From Clostridia bacterium (GTDB lineage Bacteria > Bacillota > Clostridia > Oscillospirales > Acutalibacteraceae), in NCBI GenBank assembly GCA_017461235.1, contig JAFTYU010000042.1:62001-126000 (forward strand): a stretch of 64,000 nt of DNA, in the 5' to 3' direction. The notes under the pieces are model-generated. The model searched no databases, had not been told where the DNA came from, and was given only the letters and a program-made list of their open reading frames with translations. Shown one piece after another: positions 43,295-54,926 of this stretch. Both the position numbers and the translations under genes were made by a program. Position 1 is the first letter of the stretch. The number at the start of each line of letters is the position of its first letter.

Positions 43295-44392
43295 ATGAAG
43301 ATAAATTCTGTTGAATTGAATAATTTCAGGAATATTTCCTCCATCGAATTACAGGCAACAGACGGTGTAAACGTAATATACGGCGAAAACGCTCAAGGAA
43401 AAACAAATATTCTTGAAGCAATCTGGCTATTTACGGGATGTAAAAGCTTCAGAGGTTCAAAAGATCCTGATTTTATAAAATTCGGAGAAGAAATTGCAAA
43501 AATCAAGCTTTCTTTTTCTGATAATACAAGAGAAAAAAAGTCTGAAATAGTTTACGCAAATAAAAAGAAAAACGTTTTTCTTAATGATGTTCCCTTAAAA
43601 TCTTCTGCGGAGCTGATAGGTTCTTTTTACGGAGTTATTTTTTCGCCGTCTCATCTTTCACTTATAAAAGACGGGCCTTCGGAAAGGCGCAGATTTTTAG
43701 ATACAGCCCTTTGCCAGCTGAAGCCCTCTTACGCAGAGCATCTTGCAGGCTTTAAACGTTCTTTAATGCAAAGAAATGCTATATTAAAGGATTTACACTT
43801 AAGTCCGCAGCTTTATGATGTTCTTGATACATGGGATGACAGCTTCGCAAGGTATTCCGCAGCAGTTATATCCGAAAGACTTAAATACATTAAAATTCTT
43901 TCGGAATACAGTAAAGAAATATATGCCGGAATATCTGAATATAAAGAAGATTTTTCAGTTTCATACTCAAGAAAAGATATAAGTGATATAAATATTTCTT
44001 ATAAAGATTTATATATTTCAGAGCTTGAAAAGCTGAAGGAAGCCAGAAAAGATGATGTAATTTACAGAACATCTACCGTAGGGCCTCACAGAGATGACCT
44101 TGACATATCAATTAATAACATAAGTGCCCGTTCATTCGGTTCACAGGGTCAGCAACGGTCCTGTGCTCTGGCATTAAAACTGGGTGAATCTGAAATAATA
44201 AAAAAAATAACGGGTGAAACTCCTGTAGCATTACTTGATGACGTTATGAGTGAGCTTGATGAAAAGCGTCAGGATTACATTCTTAACCATATTAAAGACA
44301 GACAAGTCTTTCTTACTTGCTGTGACCCGTCACAGGTGTTAAGACTCTGTTCAGGTAAATCCTTCCTTATAAAAGGGGGAAAATTAACTTAA
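43295..44392 (+). CDS. recF: DNA replication and repair protein RecF
   Basis: A 365-residue SMC-like ATPase: NNFRNISSIEL, Walker A IYGENAQGKTNILEAI, FSPSHLSLIKDGPSERRRFLD, signature RSFGSQGQQRSCALALKL and Walker B PVALLDDVMSELD. It loads RecA at gaps. ATG with GGAGG. The stop shares one base with the remB start (TAATG). Confidence 0.97.
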   Translation: MKINSVELNNFRNISSIELQATDGVNVIYGENAQGKTNILEAIWLFTGCKSFRGSKDPDFIKFGEEIAKIKLSFSDNTREKKSEIVYANKKKNVFLNDVPLKSSAELIGSFYGVIFSPSHLSLIKDGPSERRRFLDTALCQLKPSYAEHLAGFKRSLMQRNAILKDLHLSPQLYDVLDTWDDSFARYSAAVISERLKYIKILSEYSKEIYAGISEYKEDFSVSYSRKDISDINISYKDLYISELEKLKEARKDDVIYRTSTVGPHRDDLDISINNISARSFGSQGQQRSCALALKLGESEIIKKITGETPVALLDDVMSELDEKRQDYILNHIKDRQVFLTCCDPSQVLRLCSGKSFLIKGGKLT

Positions 44393-44667
44393 TGTTTATC
44401 CATATCGGTCACGATACAGTGATTATAGATAAAGAAATAATAGGTATTTTTGATATGGAAAATACAACGGTTATGAAAAAGACCGTTGATTATCTCAACA
44501 ATGCGGAAAAACAAAAGAAAATACGCAACGTTGCTCCTTTTGAATTGCCTAAATCCTTTATAGTGTGTGAAGAACCTGAAGGAACTGTTATTTACATATC
44601 CCCTGTTTCTGTCGCCACTATATTAAAACGAATAGAATCTGCTAAAAAATCGGATTTTAAATTTTAA
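44392..44667 (+). CDS. remB: RemB-like extracellular matrix regulator (DUF370)
   Basis: A 91-residue protein of PF04025. FIHIGHDTVIIDKEIIGIFD is the family start, followed by SFIVCEEPEGTVIYISPVSVATILKR. In Bacillus the same gene (yaaB/remB) lies between recF and gyrB and acts with RemA in matrix-gene control by DNA binding. Here it overlaps recF by one base. In this window, rich in exopolysaccharide genes, it is a natural candidate regulator, but no target site was identified. Confidence 0.9.
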   Translation: MFIHIGHDTVIIDKEIIGIFDMENTTVMKKTVDYLNNAEKQKKIRNVAPFELPKSFIVCEEPEGTVIYISPVSVATILKRIESAKKSDFKF

Positions 44668-44686
44668 GTAAGTAATTATCAGATAA

Positions 44687-46720
<2,034 letters not shown>

Positions 46721-46738
46721 CAATTGAGAGGAAATAAA

Positions 46739-49348
46739 ATGGACGAAATAAACAATGTAGAAAATACGGGCGTTACACAGGGTGTTAATAATTTACCCGA
46801 CCCGTATGCAAACCAGAAAATTATAAATATCGATATTAATAAAGAGGTAAGAACTGCTTTCCTTGATTATTCAATGTCAGTTATTACATCGCGTGCTTTG
46901 CCGGATGTACGTGACGGGCTTAAGCCTGTTCACAGACGTATTCTTTACACTATGTATGAGAATAATCTTACACCTGAAAAAGCATATCGTAAGTGTGCTG
47001 ATACAGTAGGTTCCGTTCTCGGTAGATATCATCCTCACGGTGACACGTCTGTTTATGATGCAATGGTACGTCTTGCGCAGGATTTCTCAATGAGATATAT
47101 GCTCGTTGACGGTCACGGTAACTTTGGTTCTGTTGACGGCGACCCACCTGCTGCATACCGTTATACAGAGTCACGTATGAGCAAAATGTCCCTTGAAATG
47201 CTTACGGATATTGAAAAAAATACCGTTGATTTTGTTCCTAACTACGATGACCGTCTTAAAGAGCCTACAGTTTTACCTTCAAGATTCCCTAACCTTCTTG
47301 TAAACGGTTCACAGGGTATCGCTGTTGGTATGGCTACAAATATACCACCTCATAATTTAAGTGAAGTCTGCGACGCAATTGATTGCCTTATTGAAAATCC
47401 CGATGCAGAGCTTGAAGACCTTATGGAGCATATTAAAGGTCCTGACTTTCCTACGGGCGGTATTATTATGGGCAGATCTGCCATACGTGCGGCTTACGCA
47501 ACAGGCAGAGCAAAAATTATTGTGCGTGCAAAAACAGAAATAGTAGAAGGTAAAAACGGCAGATTTAAAATTATCGTTACCGAGATACCTTATATGGTAA
47601 ACAAAGCACGTCTTATTGAGTCTATTGCTGACCTTGTTAAGGATAAAAGAGTTGAAGGTATTGCAGATATCAACGACTATTCATCCGATAAAACGGGTAT
47701 GCATATAGAAATTGACATCAAGCGTGATGCCAACGCACAGGTTGTTCTTAATAAATTATTCACCTACACACAGATGCAGTCAACCTGCGGTGCAATATTA
47801 CTTGCACTTGTAAACGGTGAGCCTAAAATTCTCACTCTTAAAGAAATTCTTCAGCATTATATTGACCACCAGTGTAATGTTATTGTCAGAAGAACACAGT
47901 TTGACCTTAAAAAAGCACAGGACAGAGCACATATTTTAGATGGTCTTGCCAAAGCAATCGATATAGTTGACGATATTATCGCAACTATCCGTGCTTGTAA
48001 AGGCGGTCAGGCAGAAGCAAAGGCTGCCATTATGGAAAAATTTGATTTTGACGAGCCTCAGGCAACAGCAATTGTTGCTTTCCGTTTAGGTCAGTTAGCA
48101 GGTCTTGAAATCCTTAAAATTACTAACGAGCTTAATGAACTCAAAGAAAAAATCAAAGATTATGAAGAAATCCTTTCTTCACATGAGCGTGTTCTTTCAA
48201 TTGTACGTGAAGAACTCAGTATTATAAGAAATAAATACGGTGATGAAAGAAGAACCGCTATTGAAAATGTCAGCGGTGAAGTTGATATAGAGGATCTTAT
48301 TCCCGAAGAAAAGTGTGTTTATACATACACAAATATGGGTTATATCAAACGTCAACCCGTTGATATTTTTTCAATACAGAACCGCGGCGGCAGAGGTGTT
48401 AAAGGTATGACACGCCGTGAAGATGACGTAGCTGAAACAATGTTTGTTGCATCTTCACACGATTATATTATGTTCTATACCACAAGGGGCAGAGCATATC
48501 GCCTTAAAGGTTACGAGATTCCCGAAGGAAGTAAAACAAGCAAGGGTACAAATATTGTCAATATTCTTCCCCTTGAAACAGGCGAAAAGGTTTCTGCTAT
48601 GATACAGATTCCGAAGGATGACGAGGGTATGTACCTTTGTATGGTTACCCGTAAAGGTCTTATTAAACGTTCATCTCTTGATATTTTCAGAAATACAAGA
48701 AGAAACGGTATTATTGCCGTTACCCTTCGTGAAGATGATGAGTTGGCTTGGGTTAAGCTCACATCAGGTAATGATGATTTGCTTGTTGCTACAAAGAAGG
48801 GTATGTGTATCCGATTCAATGAAAATGATGCCAGACCTTTGGGCAGAACTGCAAGCGGTGTTAAGGCGATAACTCTTAAAGATGGCGACGAGGTCATCGG
48901 TATGAGTGTTATGAAGGAAGACGGAAAGCTTCTTACCGTCAGTGAAACGGGCTACGGAAGAATCAGTGAAAACGAGAATTATCGTATCCAGTCAAGAGGC
49001 GGTAAAGGTCTTAAAAACTATCACGTTGAAAAATACGGTGATATTGCGGCGATAAGTGACATTTCAGAGGAAGATGATATAATCCTTATTTCACAGGATG
49101 GTATTATTATCAGAATCCCTGCAAGTGCAGTAAGAATTTGTGCAAGACCTTCAAAAGGTGTGCGTGTAATGAAATTGGGCGAAGGCGATAAAGTTGTAAC
49201 CCTTTCTACTACAGAACACGATGAAGAAGAAGTAAACGGCACCGTAGAAGATGACGGCACAGCAACAGAAGGAGCGGGCGATACATCCGGTGACAACGAA
49301 GATGTAGGTACACCTGATGACGATATTGCAGACACAACGGAGGAATAA
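46739..49348 (+). CDS. gyrA: DNA gyrase subunit A
   Basis: An 869-residue protein. SYMSVI-type [20 protein letters not shown] opens the catalytic core; [11 protein letters not shown] carries the active tyrosine; the quinolone region [17 protein letters not shown] is standard with Asp after HPHG and Ser at the usual contact (GDTSVY). Six GyrA propeller blades follow, with the GyrA-box-like [11 protein letters not shown]. The tail is acidic (about 45 residues of Glu, Asp, Thr, Gly). ATG 46739 with GAGAGGAA, in place of an upstream non-ATG at 46724. Confidence 0.97.
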   Translation: MDEINNVENTGVTQGVNNLPDPYANQKIINIDINKEVRTAFLDYSMSVITSRALPDVRDGLKPVHRRILYTMYENNLTPEKAYRKCADTVGSVLGRYHPHGDTSVYDAMVRLAQDFSMRYMLVDGHGNFGSVDGDPPAAYRYTESRMSKMSLEMLTDIEKNTVDFVPNYDDRLKEPTVLPSRFPNLLVNGSQGIAVGMATNIPPHNLSEVCDAIDCLIENPDAELEDLMEHIKGPDFPTGGIIMGRSAIRAAYATGRAKIIVRAKTEIVEGKNGRFKIIVTEIPYMVNKARLIESIADLVKDKRVEGIADINDYSSDKTGMHIEIDIKRDANAQVVLNKLFTYTQMQSTCGAILLALVNGEPKILTLKEILQHYIDHQCNVIVRRTQFDLKKAQDRAHILDGLAKAIDIVDDIIATIRACKGGQAEAKAAIMEKFDFDEPQATAIVAFRLGQLAGLEILKITNELNELKEKIKDYEEILSSHERVLSIVREELSIIRNKYGDERRTAIENVSGEVDIEDLIPEEKCVYTYTNMGYIKRQPVDIFSIQNRGGRGVKGMTRREDDVAETMFVASSHDYIMFYTTRGRAYRLKGYEIPEGSKTSKGTNIVNILPLETGEKVSAMIQIPKDDEGMYLCMVTRKGLIKRSSLDIFRNTRRNGIIAVTLREDDELAWVKLTSGNDDLLVATKKGMCIRFNENDARPLGRTASGVKAITLKDGDEVIGMSVMKEDGKLLTVSETGYGRISENENYRIQSRGGKGLKNYHVEKYGDIAAISDISEEDDIILISQDGIIIRIPASAVRICARPSKGVRVMKLGEGDKVVTLSTTEHDEEEVNGTVEDDGTATEGAGDTSGDNEDVGTPDDDIADTTEE

Positions 49349-49351
49349 TAT

Positions 49352-51046
49352 ATGTCTGACAACAATAACCGTAATGACGGTATGCAGGATTATCTTGATT
49401 TGTTGGATGAATATGCTCATAGGGATACGGAAACAAACGGCGTAAAAAATGAAGAAATTGATGAGAGCTTTTATAATGAAGATATCTTTGATTATGAAAA
49501 CTCTCAGAAATCAAAAACACGTGTGGATTTAAGTGTTTTTGATGAAGAAAAACCTAAAAAAAGAGGGCTTTCGGCTCCACCTGTTGTGAAGTCTGATGGT
49601 TCTGTTGAAAAGAATCCTTTCAAACGATTCGGCAAATGGTTTAAAAAATTGCCTAAAGGTAAAAAAATACTTGTAAGCATCATTGCCGTTATTCTTGCAA
49701 TTTTAATTGTTATGATGTCTTGTGCAGGAATTTTTGTTATACAAAAAATTTCACTTTTAGGTGATGCTCTCGGTGGTGATAGTACCGAAGACGTCATTTA
49801 CGATGACGGTGAATTTGAAGATATTGAAATAGATATCGGTTCCGCCGGCTTTAAACAATCACTTATTGACTGGGCAACAAACGGAAACGACAAACATATG
49901 TCGAGTAAAAACGTTATTAACGTGCTTTTGATAGGTGCCGATAGCCGAAACGGTACTAATTCAGGTAATACAGACGTTATGATGTTACTGTCTGTAAACA
50001 AAAAAACAAAGCAACTTAAAATGGTTTCATTTTTCAGGGACAGTTATCTGTATGTTGAAGGAAAAAACAGCTCCTACTGTACTAAATTAAATGCTGCGTA
50101 CTCAATGGGCGGTCCCGAGACACTTATGAAAACCATTGAAAACAACTATAAACTTGACATAGATAACTATGTTATGGTTAATTTTGAGTCATTCAAGTCA
50201 GTAATTGATGCTATGGGTGGCGTTACTGTTGACGTTCAGCAGTATGAAGCGGATTATAACTATAAAAAATTCAAAGTTGAACTTCCCGTAGGTGAAGACG
50301 TTACCCTTAACGGTGAACAGGCACTTTGTTTTGTACGCATAAGAAACTGCGATGCAGACGGTGACGTAAGCAGAACAAGACGTCAAAGACAAGTTATTGA
50401 CTCAATTCTCAGCCGGGTAAAAAAAGCATCTATAAGTGATCTTAATAAATATATAGATATATTGTTACCTTATGTTGATACAGGCTACAGTGAAGGTCAG
50501 ATTCTTTCATTGGGTATCAAAGCCATAACAGGCGGTTGGGCAAATTATGAAAGAAAACAGCTGCAGATGCCACCTGAAGATTGTCGTACAAGCGGTAGTG
50601 CAAATATGTGGATTTGGGTTGTTGATTATGAGTTGGCAGCTCATAAACTGCAGACGGAGCTTTACGGTCAGTCAAATATCAATATTACAGAAGACAGAGT
50701 TTCAATAATCGACGTTTATAACGGTGCAAATTATACAGGTACAAATAGTTTAAATGATAACAAAGCTCCTGATGATGACGTAGTTACAACTACAACACCT
50801 GTTATTACAACAGCGCCACAGACTACCGAGATTGTTGACGTTACCGATAATGTTGATGATGTTACTTCGGAATCTGATACAACAGAATTTTATGATGATA
50901 TAAATGATGTTGAAACAGATATGAATACCGAAGAATCCACAGATATCAGTTCAGGTGATAACACAATCGAAACAGGGGATAATTCAGGTGATACACCTGA
51001 TGAAACAGAAGCAGTTATACCATCTGATACAGAGGTGGCTGCCTGA
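49352..51046 (+). CDS. LytR-CpsA-Psr (LCP) family glycopolymer transferase
   Basis: A 564-residue membrane protein. A charged cytoplasmic segment of about 105 residues precedes one helix (ILVSIIAVILAILIVMMSCAG). Outside lies the LCP domain: VLLIGADSRNGTNSGNTDVM, MVSFFRDSYLYV, KLNAAYSMGGPE, VDAMGGVTVDV-like VIDAMGGVTVDV and RIRNCDADGDVSRTRRQRQV, which holds the pyrophosphate-binding arginines. LCP enzymes attach undecaprenyl-linked glycans to peptidoglycan. The last 110 residues are Thr/Asp/Glu-rich and disordered. Its ribosome site lies within the end of gyrA. It could anchor the polymers made by the two glycan operons in this window; that is inference. Confidence 0.93.
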   Translation: MSDNNNRNDGMQDYLDLLDEYAHRDTETNGVKNEEIDESFYNEDIFDYENSQKSKTRVDLSVFDEEKPKKRGLSAPPVVKSDGSVEKNPFKRFGKWFKKLPKGKKILVSIIAVILAILIVMMSCAGIFVIQKISLLGDALGGDSTEDVIYDDGEFEDIEIDIGSAGFKQSLIDWATNGNDKHMSSKNVINVLLIGADSRNGTNSGNTDVMMLLSVNKKTKQLKMVSFFRDSYLYVEGKNSSYCTKLNAAYSMGGPETLMKTIENNYKLDIDNYVMVNFESFKSVIDAMGGVTVDVQQYEADYNYKKFKVELPVGEDVTLNGEQALCFVRIRNCDADGDVSRTRRQRQVIDSILSRVKKASISDLNKYIDILLPYVDTGYSEGQILSLGIKAITGGWANYERKQLQMPPEDCRTSGSANMWIWVVDYELAAHKLQTELYGQSNINITEDRVSIIDVYNGANYTGTNSLNDNKAPDDDVVTTTTPVITTAPQTTEIVDVTDNVDDVTSESDTTEFYDDINDVETDMNTEESTDISSGDNTIETGDNSGDTPDETEAVIPSDTEVAA

Positions 51047-51324
51047 TGAATAAGCGCGAAAAGGAATACGTTAAAAAACGTAAAAGCTATTACGGCTTTG
51101 CGAAAGATTACCCGGGTAATTTAGGATCAAATAAATATGTAATAGGCGACAGTTTGACAGTAAGAAGAAATGAAGTTATACGAAAAATAATTCTTGTTGT
51201 TCTGGCGGTGTTGCTTTTTGTAACTACCTTTGTAGCCACAACCGTCTGCCTTGAAATTTCGGAAAAACCAAAGAATACAAAAACATCGTACTCAATAGAA
51301 ACTGAGTACGATGTTTTTAATTAG
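51046..51324 (+). CDS. Small single-pass membrane protein
   Basis: A 92-residue protein overlapping the LCP stop (ATGA-type, one-base shared). A basic cytoplasmic half with many Lys/Arg/Tyr is followed by one helix (IIILVVLAVLLFVTTFVATTV-like IRKIILVVLAVLLFVTTFV) and a short outside tail. Its last 15 codons form the stem of the terminator. I do not recognise the family; its size and topology recall small partners of LCP or divisome proteins, but nothing specific is seen. Confidence 0.7.
   Translation: MNKREKEYVKKRKSYYGFAKDYPGNLGSNKYVIGDSLTVRRNEVIRKIILVVLAVLLFVTTFVATTVCLEISEKPKNTKTSYSIETEYDVFN
51280..51318 (+). terminator. Terminator inside the end of the small membrane protein gene
   Basis: A perfect 15-base stem AAAACATCGTACTCA/TGAGTACGATGTTTT with an eight-base loop. 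It ends the gyrB-gyrA-LCP operon while coding for the last residues of the protein. Confidence 0.85.
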
Positions 51325-51413
51325 GAGTGAGGAATGAGGAGTGTGGAGTGTTGGAGCATAAGGTCTCGGAATTGTAATTTATATTAATTATATTGTTGTT
51401 GGTATAAAAACTA

Positions 51414-51442
51414 TTGATAAAAATGAAATAATGTGATAAATT
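51414..51442 (+). promoter_or_regulatory. Promoter of the small RNA
   Basis: TTGATA, 17-base spacer, TAAATT with extended TGA. Predicted transcription start about 51448, at the foot of the RNA's outer stem. Confidence 0.6.
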
Positions 51443-51446
51443 AGTT

Positions 51447-51608
51447 GTGCGAAACAAACTGAATAACTTGATTAATAAAACATATCCTGTGTTTAGGTAA
51501 AAGCACGGGCTTCATTGATATGTTTTTTTAATCATACAATGGTTTGTTTCGCGACAGAGAAGCCGGGTGTTTTTCATGCGTAGCTTCGGTGAAGTTGCGC
51601 ATTTTTTA
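51447..51608 (+). ncRNA. Putative structured small RNA
   Basis: About 160 bases with its own promoter and terminator. The ends of a long hairpin pair as GCGAAACAAAC (51449-51459) with GTTTGTTTCGC (51542-51552); inside, an 18-base stem 51469-51486 pairs with 51517-51534 with one mismatch, capped by CTGTG/CACGG around a TTTAGGTAAAAG loop. The terminator is ATGCGTAGCTTC/GAAGTTGCGCAT (51576-51602) and T6. The closed, rod-like shape recalls 6S RNA but the size and bulge pattern do not clearly fit. It could also be the leader of the 54-residue protein downstream. Confidence 0.65.
51576..51608 (+). terminator. Terminator of the small RNA
   Basis: Stem of 12 pairs (two G-T), GGT loop, six T. Confidence 0.85.
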
Positions 51609-51626
51609 TTTGTGGGAGAAAAATAT

Positions 51627-51791
51627 ATGGAAAACGAACTTTATAAGAAAATGTATTTCAGATTATTTAATAAAGTAACAGATGCTATTGAAATATGTGA
51701 AGACGAAAGTGTTAAAGATATTTTAATAAAAGCACAACAGGAAACAGAAGAAATGTATATGAGTTACAATATGTTAAATATAACCAAATGA
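51627..51791 (+). CDS. Small conserved protein
   Basis: A 54-residue helical protein, MENELYKKMYFRLFNKVTDA at the start, then ICEDESVKDILIKAQQETEE. The pattern of LY..LFN.VTDA and ILIKAQQE.EE recurs in small proteins of Clostridia and their phages, with no known role. ATG 51627 has a GGGAG site at eight-base spacing. It lies right after the small RNA terminator. Confidence 0.65.
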   Translation: MENELYKKMYFRLFNKVTDAIEICEDESVKDILIKAQQETEEMYMSYNMLNITK

Positions 51792-51944
51792 TGTCGAAAA
51801 TGATATTAAATAGGCGATATACCTGCGGAGCGATATGCTAACGCGCGATATATACATTGTATGCGATATATTTTGTTAACACAAAATGCAATTATAATCG
51901 GCTTGCCCCTAAATTTTGCATTCTGCATTTTGAATTTTGCATTT

Positions 51945-51982
51945 AAAAAACTCCCTTGCAAAACTGCAAGGGAGTTTTTAAA
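51945..51982. terminator. Bidirectional terminator
   Basis: Stem AAAACTCCCTTGCA/TGCAAGGGAGTTTT with an AAAC loop, flanked by A and T runs. It ends the CD1247-like gene and any transcript from the 54-residue gene. A low-complexity stretch of TTTTGCATTCTGCATTTTG repeats precedes it. Confidence 0.88.
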
Positions 51983-51986
51983 AGTC

Positions 51987-52421
51987 TTATTCTTCTTCGT
52001 CGCAACAACCGCAATCACAATCGCAGTCACATTCGTCAAAGTCGATGTCGAGTTCAAGTCTTTCGCCGCAGCCGGGACATTCGATGATTTCTTCATCAAG
52101 CATCTCGTCGTCGAGAAGAATTTCTTCGCCGCAAAGAGGACATTCAACTTCATAAAGCTCTTCGTCATCGCAGCAGCAACAATCGTCATCAAAATCTTCA
52201 TCATCAAAGATGTATTCTTCAAGCTCATCAAGATCTTCATCAATAGCATCAACAAGATCTTCGCAAGCGCTGAGATCCTCGTCAATATCGCTGATTGTGA
52301 GAGCCATATCTTCAAGAATATCAAACATTGCTTCAAAAATTTTAGCTTCTTTAGTGTCCTTGTCAAGGTCAAGACCTGCTGCAAGGCCCTTAAGATATGC
52401 AACTTTTTCTGTAAGTGTCAT
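51987..52421 (-). CDS. CD1247-family acidic zinc-ribbon protein
   Basis: A 144-residue, strongly acidic protein. The N-terminal helical domain MTLTEKVAYLKGLAAGLDLD matches the CD1247 N-domain found across Clostridia. The C-terminal half has runs of Asp/Glu and Cys, with two CxxC pairs, ECPLCGEEI and ECPGCGERL, that form a zinc ribbon, and CDCDCDCGCCDEEE at the end. No enzyme motif. ATG behind AGGAGG. Its role is unknown; it lies directly downstream of efp. Confidence 0.85.
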   Translation of the reverse strand: MTLTEKVAYLKGLAAGLDLDKDTKEAKIFEAMFDILEDMALTISDIDEDLSACEDLVDAIDEDLDELEEYIFDDEDFDDDCCCCDDEELYEVECPLCGEEILLDDEMLDEEIIECPGCGERLELDIDFDECDCDCDCGCCDEEE

Positions 52422-52455
52422 TTTAAAATCCTCCTGTAAGGAATTATAGAATAAA

Positions 52456-53013
52456 TTATGCTCTGGAGAGATATTCGCCTGTTCTGGTGTCGATGTTGAT
52501 CATTTCGCCTTCGTCAATGAAAAGGGGAACTTTGATTTCTGCACCTGTTTCAACAGTAGCGGGTTTTGTAGCATTTGTAGCTGTGTTGCCTGCAAAACCG
52601 GGATCTGTCTTTGTAACCTGAAGTGTTACGAATGTGGGGGGTTCAACACCGAAAACATTACCTTTGTAAGAAAGAATCTTACAAACCATATTCTCTTTAA
52701 CAAATTTGAAGTTATCACTGAGATTAGAAGCGTCAACAGGAATCATATCATAAGTTTCCTGGTCCATAAAGTAGTAAAGACCGCCGTCTTCATATGAATA
52801 TTCCATATCTTTTCTCTCAATGAAAGCTGTGGGATATTTGTCTGTGGGGCTGAAAGTTTTTTCAGTAACGCTACCGTTGATAACGTCTCTGATTTTTGTA
52901 CGAACGAAAGCAGCACCTTTACCGGGTTTAACGTGCTGGAATTCAATAATAGAATAAACTTTGCCGTCCATTTCAAATGTAACGCCGTTTTTGAAATCGC
53001 CTGCTGTTACCAT
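52456..53013 (-). CDS. efp: Translation elongation factor P
   Basis: A 185-residue three-domain protein that relieves ribosome stalling at proline runs. [18 protein letters not shown] holds the tip lysine of domain I, followed by [24 protein letters not shown] [16 protein letters not shown] and the C-terminal [20 protein letters not shown]. Normal length. ATG behind GGAGG. Confidence 0.97.
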   Translation of the reverse strand: MVTAGDFKNGVTFEMDGKVYSIIEFQHVKPGKGAAFVRTKIRDVINGSVTEKTFSPTDKYPTAFIERKDMEYSYEDGGLYYFMDQETYDMIPVDASNLSDNFKFVKENMVCKILSYKGNVFGVEPPTFVTLQVTKTDPGFAGNTATNATKPATVETGAEIKVPLFIDEGEMINIDTRTGEYLSRA

Positions 53014-53125
53014 AAATAAATCCTCCGAAAATGAATTTCATTTTTTTACATAATAATATTATACTAAATCGGCCTTATTTTCAAGTGTTTTTTTACATTT
53101 TAACACCAATATAAGGCAAAAGGGA

Positions 53126-54904
53126 TTATTTTTCGGTTTTTAAATCAATTCCCAATTCATCAAGCTGAAGAGAATCAACCTTTGACGGACATTCTGTCAT
53201 AGGCTCACTCGCATTCTGCACCTTGGGGAAAGCGATAACGTCGCGGAGCGAATCTGCTTTAACAAGCTGCATAACGAGTCTGTCAAGACCGATACCCATA
53301 CCGCCATGGGGTGGAGGACCGAATTTGAATGCATCAAGAAGATAGCCGAATTTCTGCTGTGCTTCTTCGTCTGAAAGACCTAAAAGCTTAAACATTCTGT
53401 CCTGAAGTTCAGGGTTAGTTATACGGATTGAGCCTGATGAAAGCTCGATACCGTTAAGAACAAGGTCATAGGCCTCTGCGCGAACTGCTGCTTTATCTGT
53501 TTCAAGATAGGGAAGACACTCGGGAAGCGGAGATGTGAAGGGATGGTGCATTGCCACAAACTGCTGTGAATCCTCGTCCCAATCGAAGAAGGGGAATTCC
53601 ACAATCCACAAAAGGTTGAAGCCGTCACCGATGATATCAAGCTTCTTTGCCGCTTCATTACGAAGTGCGCCGAGAACGGAAAGAACAGAATTGTTTTTTG
53701 TATCAGCGATGATAAACACAACGTCGCCTTTTTCAGCGCCTGCTCTTTCAAGAATTGCTTTCATTTCATCTTCGGTCATAAATTTTGCAAAGCTTGAAGC
53801 AATTCCGTCATCGGTAAGACGAATCCATGCAAGACCCTTCGCACCGATACCCCTTGCAAATTCTGTGAGTTTGTCAACTTCTTTTCTTGTGTAAGTTGTA
53901 ACTGCGCCTTTAGCGGTAATACCGCGAACGGAGCCACCGCCTGCAACTGCGCCGGAAAATACGGAGAAGCCGCAGTCTTTAACTATATCGGTAAGGTCAA
54001 AAATTTCCATACCGAAGCGTGTATCGGGTTTGTCTGAACCGTAACGCTCCATAGCCTCTTTATAAGTCAGACGGGGAAGGGGAAGGGGTATATCAACATT
54101 GAGAGCTTCTTTAAAAACTCTGGCAATGTAGCCTTCACCGATAGAGAGAACGTCTTCCATTGTAACAAAAGACATTTCAAGGTCAATCTGTGTGAATTCA
54201 GGCTGACGGTCTGCACGCAAGTCTTCATCACGGAAACAACGTGCAATCTGCATATATCTGTCAAAGCCTGCAACCATTGAAAGCTGTTTGTAGAGCTGGG
54301 GTGACTGGGGCAGAGCATAGAAAGTGCCCTGATGAATACGGCTGGGAACAAGGAAGTCACGGGCTCCTTCGGGAGTTGACTTTATGAGCATAGGTGTTTC
54401 AATCTCAACGAAACCGTTTTCATCAAAATAGTCACGTGTGATTTTGGTAACTTTATGACGGAAAAGAATATTTTTCTGCAAATCGGGACGACGAAGGTCA
54501 AGATAACGGTATTTAAGCCTTGTGAGCTCCGATGTCTGGCAGTTTTCAACGATATCGAAGGGAGGAGTTTCACTCTTTGAGAGAATTCTCAGATCCTTAA
54601 CGTCGATTTCTATATCACCTGTGGGAATATCGCTGTTTTTTGATGATCTCTCGCGGACGATACCCTTTGCCATAAGAACGTATTCACTTCTTACACCAAA
54701 AGCTTTTTCAAAAATCTGTTTATCTGTATTTTCGTCAAAAGCAAGCTGAACTATACCTGTTTTGTCGCGTAAATCTACGAAAATAAGTGCACCGAGGTCA
54801 CGTTGTTTTGCAACCCAACCGCAAACGGTTACCTCTTCGCCGATATTTTTCGCACGAAGGTCACCGCAAAAAACTGAACGTTTAAGACCGTTCATATTGT
54901 CCAT
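53126..54904 (-). CDS. aspS: Aspartyl-tRNA synthetase
   Basis: A 592-residue bacterial-type class II synthetase: OB-fold anticodon domain (EEVTVCGWVAKQRDLGALIF), motif 1 TPEGARDFLVPSR, motif 2 RCFRDEDLRADRQPEFTQ, the GAD insertion and motif 3 GGMGIGLDRLVM. The length is standard. Whether it also charges tRNA-Asn cannot be read here. I start at ATG 54904 (AGAAAGG, nine-base spacing); the ATG at 54913 abuts that site. Confidence 0.97.
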   Translation of the reverse strand: MDNMNGLKRSVFCGDLRAKNIGEEVTVCGWVAKQRDLGALIFVDLRDKTGIVQLAFDENTDKQIFEKAFGVRSEYVLMAKGIVRERSSKNSDIPTGDIEIDVKDLRILSKSETPPFDIVENCQTSELTRLKYRYLDLRRPDLQKNILFRHKVTKITRDYFDENGFVEIETPMLIKSTPEGARDFLVPSRIHQGTFYALPQSPQLYKQLSMVAGFDRYMQIARCFRDEDLRADRQPEFTQIDLEMSFVTMEDVLSIGEGYIARVFKEALNVDIPLPLPRLTYKEAMERYGSDKPDTRFGMEIFDLTDIVKDCGFSVFSGAVAGGGSVRGITAKGAVTTYTRKEVDKLTEFARGIGAKGLAWIRLTDDGIASSFAKFMTEDEMKAILERAGAEKGDVVFIIADTKNNSVLSVLGALRNEAAKKLDIIGDGFNLLWIVEFPFFDWDEDSQQFVAMHHPFTSPLPECLPYLETDKAAVRAEAYDLVLNGIELSSGSIRITNPELQDRMFKLLGLSDEEAQQKFGYLLDAFKFGPPPHGGMGIGLDRLVMQLVKADSLRDVIAFPKVQNASEPMTECPSKVDSLQLDELGIDLKTEK

Positions 54905-54926
54905 ATTTAACATCCTTTCTGATGGT

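Noticed and set aside
51447..51608. 6S RNA, SRP RNA, tmRNA or RNase P
   Set aside because: The rod shape recalls 6S RNA, but the length of the closed part (about 104 bases) and lack of a clear central bubble do not fit; conserved cores of the other classes are absent.
51806..52402. Long minus-strand frame of 198 codons overlapping the CD1247-like gene
   Set aside because: It is in a different frame of the same strand, Leu/Lys-rich without a fold, and has no ribosome site, while the CD1247-like frame has AGGAGG and a clear zinc ribbon.
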